8,329 nt of DNA, taken from NCBI GenBank assembly GCA_902491055.1, contig CABUGI010000082.1, forward strand, positions 1-8,329, in the 5' to 3' direction. A program made the translations under genes and the position numbers. Of this stretch, positions 5,508 through 8,329 are shown piece after piece. The first letter of the stretch is position 1; the number at the start of each line of letters is the position of its first letter. The notes beneath the pieces are model-generated. The model did not search any database, was not told the DNA's origin, and saw only the letters and a list, made by a program, of their open reading frames with translations. The stretch is from an uncultured Collinsella sp. Its GTDB lineage: Bacteria; Actinomycetota; Coriobacteriia; Coriobacteriales; Coriobacteriaceae.

Positions 5508-5513
5508 CTCAAT

Positions 5514-7175
5514 ATGACCAAGCATGTGTTCGTGACCGGCGGCGTGGTTTCGTCTCTGGGCAAGGGTATTACCGCGGCCTCGCTGGGCCGTCTGCTCAAG
5601 TCGCGCGGGTACAAGGTAACGATGCAAAAGGCCGACCCGTATCTGAACGTCGACCCCGGCACCATGAGCCCGTTCCAGCATGGCGAGGTCTTTGTGACCG
5701 AGGACGGCTACGAGTCCGATCTGGACCTGGGCCACTACGAGCGCTTTATTGACGAGAACCTAACCCGCGATTCCAACTTTACGACTGGTGCCATCTATAA
5801 GAGCCTGATCGCCCGTGAACGTCGCGGTGACTTTTTGGGCGGCACCGTACAGGTGATTCCGCACGTCACGAACGCCATTAAGGAAAAGTTCCGTCGTATT
5901 GAGGAGCAGACCGGCTCCGACGTGGTCATCACTGAGCTGGGCGGCACTATCGGCGACATTGAGTCGCAGCCGTTTGTCGAGGCCATTCGCCAGTATCGCA
6001 AGGAGGCCGGCCCCGAGAACGTCTGCTACATCCACGTGTCGCTCGTTCCCTATATCGCCGCCGCCCACGAGGTCAAGACCAAGCCGACGCAGCACTCCGT
6101 TAAGGAGCTCCGCAGCTTTGGTATCCAGCCCGATATTATCGTTCTGCGCTCCGACCACCATATCGACGATGCCATCCGCGGCAAGATCGCAAGCTTCTGC
6201 GACGTCGACACCGACTGTGTCTTTACCAACGAGGACTGCGCGAGCATCTACGATGTTCCGCAGTTGCTTGCCGAGCAGGACTTTGACCTGCGCATTTGCG
6301 AGCGTCTGGGTCTGGACCCGCGTGAGCGCGACATGAGTCAGTGGAACGAGTTCCTGCGCAAGCAGAACCATGCCAACCAGCACGCCGACAAGGTGAAGAT
6401 CGCCGTCGTGGGCAAGTATACGCAGCTGCCCGATGCCTACCTGTCGGTTATCGAGGCCCTGCACCACGCTGGTGTGTTCTACGATCGCCACGTTGACGTG
6501 CAGCTGGTCGATGGCGAGAGCCTCGACGAGCAGAATGTCTCCGAGGTCCTGGGTGACGCCTCGGGCATTTTGGTCCCTGGCGGCTTTGGCAAGCGCGCCC
6601 TGGAGGGCAAGATCCTCGCGGCCGAGTTCGCCCGCGAGCACAAGATTCCGTATCTGGGCATTTGCCTGGGTATGCAGGTAGCCGTGTGCGAGTTCGCCCG
6701 CAACGTGGTCGGCCTTGCCGGCGCCAGCTCTTCCGAGTTCGATCCGGATGGCCCGTATAGTGTCATCGACCTGATGAGCTCGCAGGAGGACGTGACCGAG
6801 AAGGGCGGCACCATGCGCCTGGGCGCCTATCCGTGCAAGCTCGCCGCCGATACCCTCGCGCGCGAGGCATACGGCGAGGAGCTCGTCTACGAGCGTCACC
6901 GTCACCGTTTTGAGTTCAACAACGCCTTCCGCGATCAGCTCGAGGACGCCGGTCTGGTAATCTCGGGTCTTTCGCCCGACGAGCGTCTGGTCGAGATGGT
7001 CGAGCTGCCGCGCGACGTACATCCGTGGTATGTGGCAACCCAGGCTCATCCCGAGTTCAAGAGCCGCCCGACCAACCCGCAGCCGCTGTTCCGCGAGTTC
7101 GTGCGCGCTTCGATCGGCCAGCACGAGGGTGTCGACCGTCTGCAGGTGACGCCCAAGAACCTCGCTACGGACTAA
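5514..7175 (+). CDS. pyrG: CTP synthase, glutamine-dependent (553 aa)
   Basis: This cytoplasmic enzyme converts UTP to CTP using ATP and ammonia drawn from glutamine, the last step of pyrimidine nucleotide synthesis. The N-terminal synthase domain (about 1-270) begins with the P-loop GGVVSSLGKG at 9-18. It continues with ADPYLNVDPGTMSPFQHGEV at 40-59, DLGHYERF at 71-78 and ELGGTIGDIES at 141-151; D71 and E141 fit the Mg-binding positions. A class I glutamine amidotransferase domain (about 295-540) follows, with the oxyanion loop GGFG 356-359, nucleophile C384 in GICLGMQ, and H512/E514 in AHPE. All key residues are present and length is normal (about 530-555). The ATG at 5514 starts the universal TKHVFVTGGVVSSLGKG; AGG at 5502-5504 is a modest ribosome binding site. 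xerD starts 2 nt after its stop. Confidence 0.98.
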   Translation: MTKHVFVTGGVVSSLGKGITAASLGRLLKSRGYKVTMQKADPYLNVDPGTMSPFQHGEVFVTEDGYESDLDLGHYERFIDENLTRDSNFTTGAIYKSLIARERRGDFLGGTVQVIPHVTNAIKEKFRRIEEQTGSDVVITELGGTIGDIESQPFVEAIRQYRKEAGPENVCYIHVSLVPYIAAAHEVKTKPTQHSVKELRSFGIQPDIIVLRSDHHIDDAIRGKIASFCDVDTDCVFTNEDCASIYDVPQLLAEQDFDLRICERLGLDPRERDMSQWNEFLRKQNHANQHADKVKIAVVGKYTQLPDAYLSVIEALHHAGVFYDRHVDVQLVDGESLDEQNVSEVLGDASGILVPGGFGKRALEGKILAAEFAREHKIPYLGICLGMQVAVCEFARNVVGLAGASSSEFDPDGPYSVIDLMSSQEDVTEKGGTMRLGAYPCKLAADTLAREAYGEELVYERHRHRFEFNNAFRDQLEDAGLVISGLSPDERLVEMVELPRDVHPWYVATQAHPEFKSRPTNPQPLFREFVRASIGQHEGVDRLQVTPKNLATD

Positions 7176-7177
7176 GG

Positions 7178-8119
7178 GTGCCGGAGAATAAGGAACATAC
7201 TGAAGCTACTCCCTCGTCGCTCGCTGTGGTGGCGGGGGAGTATCTCGATTACCTCGCGGTCGAGCGGGGTTTGGCACGCAACACGATTGCGGCCTACCGT
7301 CGTGACCTGGCGACGTACTGCGCCTATCTGGAGCGGGCTGACATTGCGTCTTTTGAAGATGTGAGCCGTCAGGTCGTGGAGGGCTTTGTTGCCGATCGCC
7401 GCGACGGAGGCTATTCCGACGCCTCGGTGGAGCGCGCGCTTGCTGCCGTGAAGGGTCTGCATGCCTTTTTGGTGCGCGATGGGGCCGTGGCCCAAAACCC
7501 GACGGCGGCGTTGCGCCTGCCCAAAAGGGCAAATCGCCTGCCGGAATACCTTTCGGTGGAGGATGTCTCGGCACTGCTCGATCAAGACTTTCCCGAGGGC
7601 GAGATGGGACTGCGCGATCATGCCATCTTGGAAGTGCTTTACGGTTGCGGCTTGCGCGTGAGTGAGCTGGTTGGGCTCGATGTGGGCGATATCCATATCG
7701 ATGACGGGTTTGTCCTGGTGCGCGGTAAGGGCTCCAAGGAGCGTCTGGCCCCGTTGGTGGGAAGCGCGGCGCGTGCCCTGACACGCTATATAGGTGACGG
7801 GCGCACTCTCCTGGCCGCCCATGCTCACGGGACGGAGACCTCGGCGGTCTTTTTAAATAAGAACGGACGTCGCCTGTCGCGCCAGGCCGTGCATGCGATA
7901 TGCGAGCGGTATGGGCGCCAGGTGGGGCTGGTTGGGCTCCATCCCCACACCCTGCGCCACTCCTTTGCCACCCACATGCTCGCGGGCGGTGCCGACCTGC
8001 GTGTGCTGCAGGAGATTTTGGGCCATGCCGATATTTCGACCACGCAGGTCTACACGCATGTCGACCGCACGCAACTGACCGAGGTCTATCTGGCGGCGCA
8101 TCCGTTGGCACATCGCTAG
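7178..8119 (+). CDS. xerD: Tyrosine recombinase XerD-type (313 aa)
   Basis: This site-specific recombinase would act with a partner at dif to resolve chromosome dimers. An N-terminal SAM-like core-binding domain (about 15-103: YLDYLAVERGLARNTIAAYRRDL) precedes the catalytic domain (about 120-305). The full catalytic set is visible: R160 in GCGLRVSEL, K184 in RGKGSKER, H257 and R260 in HTLRHSFATH, H283 in LGHADISTTQ, and nucleophile Y292 in VYTHV. Spacing matches E. coli XerD almost exactly. The GTG at 7178 gives about the normal length and sits 2 nt after the pyrG stop, suggesting translational coupling; the frame stays open further upstream inside pyrG, but that part is not recombinase-like. 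The ribosome binding site is weak. pyrG and xerD also lie close together in mycobacteria, upstream of parA/scpA/scpB, which favours a housekeeping Xer protein over a phage integrase. XerC versus XerD cannot be settled from this sequence alone. Confidence 0.9.
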   Translation: MPENKEHTEATPSSLAVVAGEYLDYLAVERGLARNTIAAYRRDLATYCAYLERADIASFEDVSRQVVEGFVADRRDGGYSDASVERALAAVKGLHAFLVRDGAVAQNPTAALRLPKRANRLPEYLSVEDVSALLDQDFPEGEMGLRDHAILEVLYGCGLRVSELVGLDVGDIHIDDGFVLVRGKGSKERLAPLVGSAARALTRYIGDGRTLLAAHAHGTETSAVFLNKNGRRLSRQAVHAICERYGRQVGLVGLHPHTLRHSFATHMLAGGADLRVLQEILGHADISTTQVYTHVDRTQLTEVYLAAHPLAHR

Positions 8120-8150
8120 TACCTCGCTGACCTGCATATTTATAAAAATT

Positions 8151-8221
8151 AAAGGGGACGGGCCCCAGATTGCCGAGACGCACTTTTGCGCACGTGGGCA
8201 ATCTGGGGCCCGTCCCATTTT
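8151..8221. terminator. Very strong bidirectional hairpin after xerD, possible dispersed repeat
   Basis: The arms at 8155-8174 and 8197-8216 are perfectly complementary over 20 bp (outer end GGGACGGGCC, inner end GATTGCC). Beyond one mismatch, AAA 8151-8153 pairs with TTT 8218-8220. The 22-nt loop contains a further CGCA/TGCG stem (8179-8182 with 8187-8190). T tracts follow on both strands (ATTTTT on +, CCCCTTTAATTTTTAT on -), so it can terminate in either direction. The stem is far longer than a terminator needs, which suggests a mobile or REP-like repeat used as a terminator. Confidence 0.8.
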
Positions 8222-8329
8222 TCGCCAGACACCGACGCGTTGGTGGGCCGTGTGTACCGTGGGTGGGGGAGTTTGGGGGCGATGTGAACGGTGTGTAAAG
8301 GGACGTAAAAATCGCCTCAAGGTCAACTT
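8222..8329. promoter_or_regulatory. G-rich non-coding tail with a near-palindrome
   Basis: No gene is seen to the window end. Positions 8230-8245 form a 16-bp near-palindrome centred on ACGCGT, with one G-T mismatch, a possible operator. G runs at 8245-8247, 8261-8263, 8265-8269 and 8275-8279 could form a quadruplex, but one loop would be 13 nt. The sequence probably precedes a gene beyond the window; no reliable promoter boxes were found. Confidence 0.3.

Noticed and set aside
5462..5513. Bacillus-type CTP attenuation in front of pyrG
   Set aside because: The predicted transcript does not start with GGGC and there is no terminator hairpin with a T tract between promoter and start codon.
7025..7177. 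Extension of the xerD frame into pyrG
   Set aside because: The extra 51 residues overlap pyrG in another frame and bear no likeness to recombinase N-termini.
8131..8153. AT-rich tract after xerD considered as a dif site
   Set aside because: It lacks the paired ATAA-6 bp-TTAT core and the arm symmetry of dif; it is better explained as the T-tract side of the bidirectional terminator.
1..8329. CRISPR arrays, tRNA/rRNA genes, prophage, toxin-antitoxin or defence genes
   Set aside because: No regularly spaced repeats, no tRNA-like cloverleaf and no protein motifs of these systems were found; the only recombinase is in a housekeeping context.

Overview
The window looks like ordinary chromosome from a GC-rich anaerobic actinobacterium of the class Coriobacteriia, most likely Collinsella or a close relative. 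This is inferred from three things: strongly G/C-ending codons, a catabolic arginine deiminase locus with a DcuC/YfcC-type carrier, and the pyrG-xerD gene order that actinobacteria (mycobacteria, for example) also keep, there with a NUDIX gene between. All genes are on the + strand. No gene looks broken or foreign.

Layout. (1) 1-2780: end of arcA (arginine deiminase), arcB (catabolic ornithine carbamoyltransferase) and an arcD-like DcuC/YfcC-family carrier, probably for arginine/ornithine exchange. Each intergenic gap holds strong hairpins. Carbamate kinase (arcC), needed to make ATP from carbamoyl phosphate, is not in the window. (2) 2781-3265: a 485-bp non-coding stretch crowded with inverted repeats. 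It includes a terminator and a roughly 100-bp nearly palindromic element that looks like a small non-autonomous mobile element (MITE). (3) 3266-4747: a UPF0371/DUF1846 protein with its own TATAAT promoter box and a terminator. (4) 4997-5335: a 112-aa winged-helix protein behind a structured leader, ending at a terminator. (5) 5514-8119: pyrG (CTP synthase) and a XerD-type tyrosine recombinase two bases later, probably co-transcribed. (6) 8120-8329: a 20-bp perfect hairpin with flanking A and T tracts, then a G-rich stretch with a near-palindrome, probably the control region of an unseen downstream gene.

How the genes work together. ArcA, ArcB and the carrier form the arginine-fermentation module: arginine in, ornithine out, carbamoyl phosphate produced. 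PyrG makes CTP from UTP. XerD probably resolves chromosome dimers. Nothing links PyrG and XerD chemically, so their pairing is best read as conserved synteny.

The protein-coding part holds no clear new system. The least explained material is non-coding: the hairpin cluster at 2781-3182, the palindromic element at 2957-3066, the leaders of the winged-helix gene and pyrG, and the long hairpin at 8151-8221. The -35 boxes are weak at every promoter proposed, so promoter calls rest mainly on -10 boxes.
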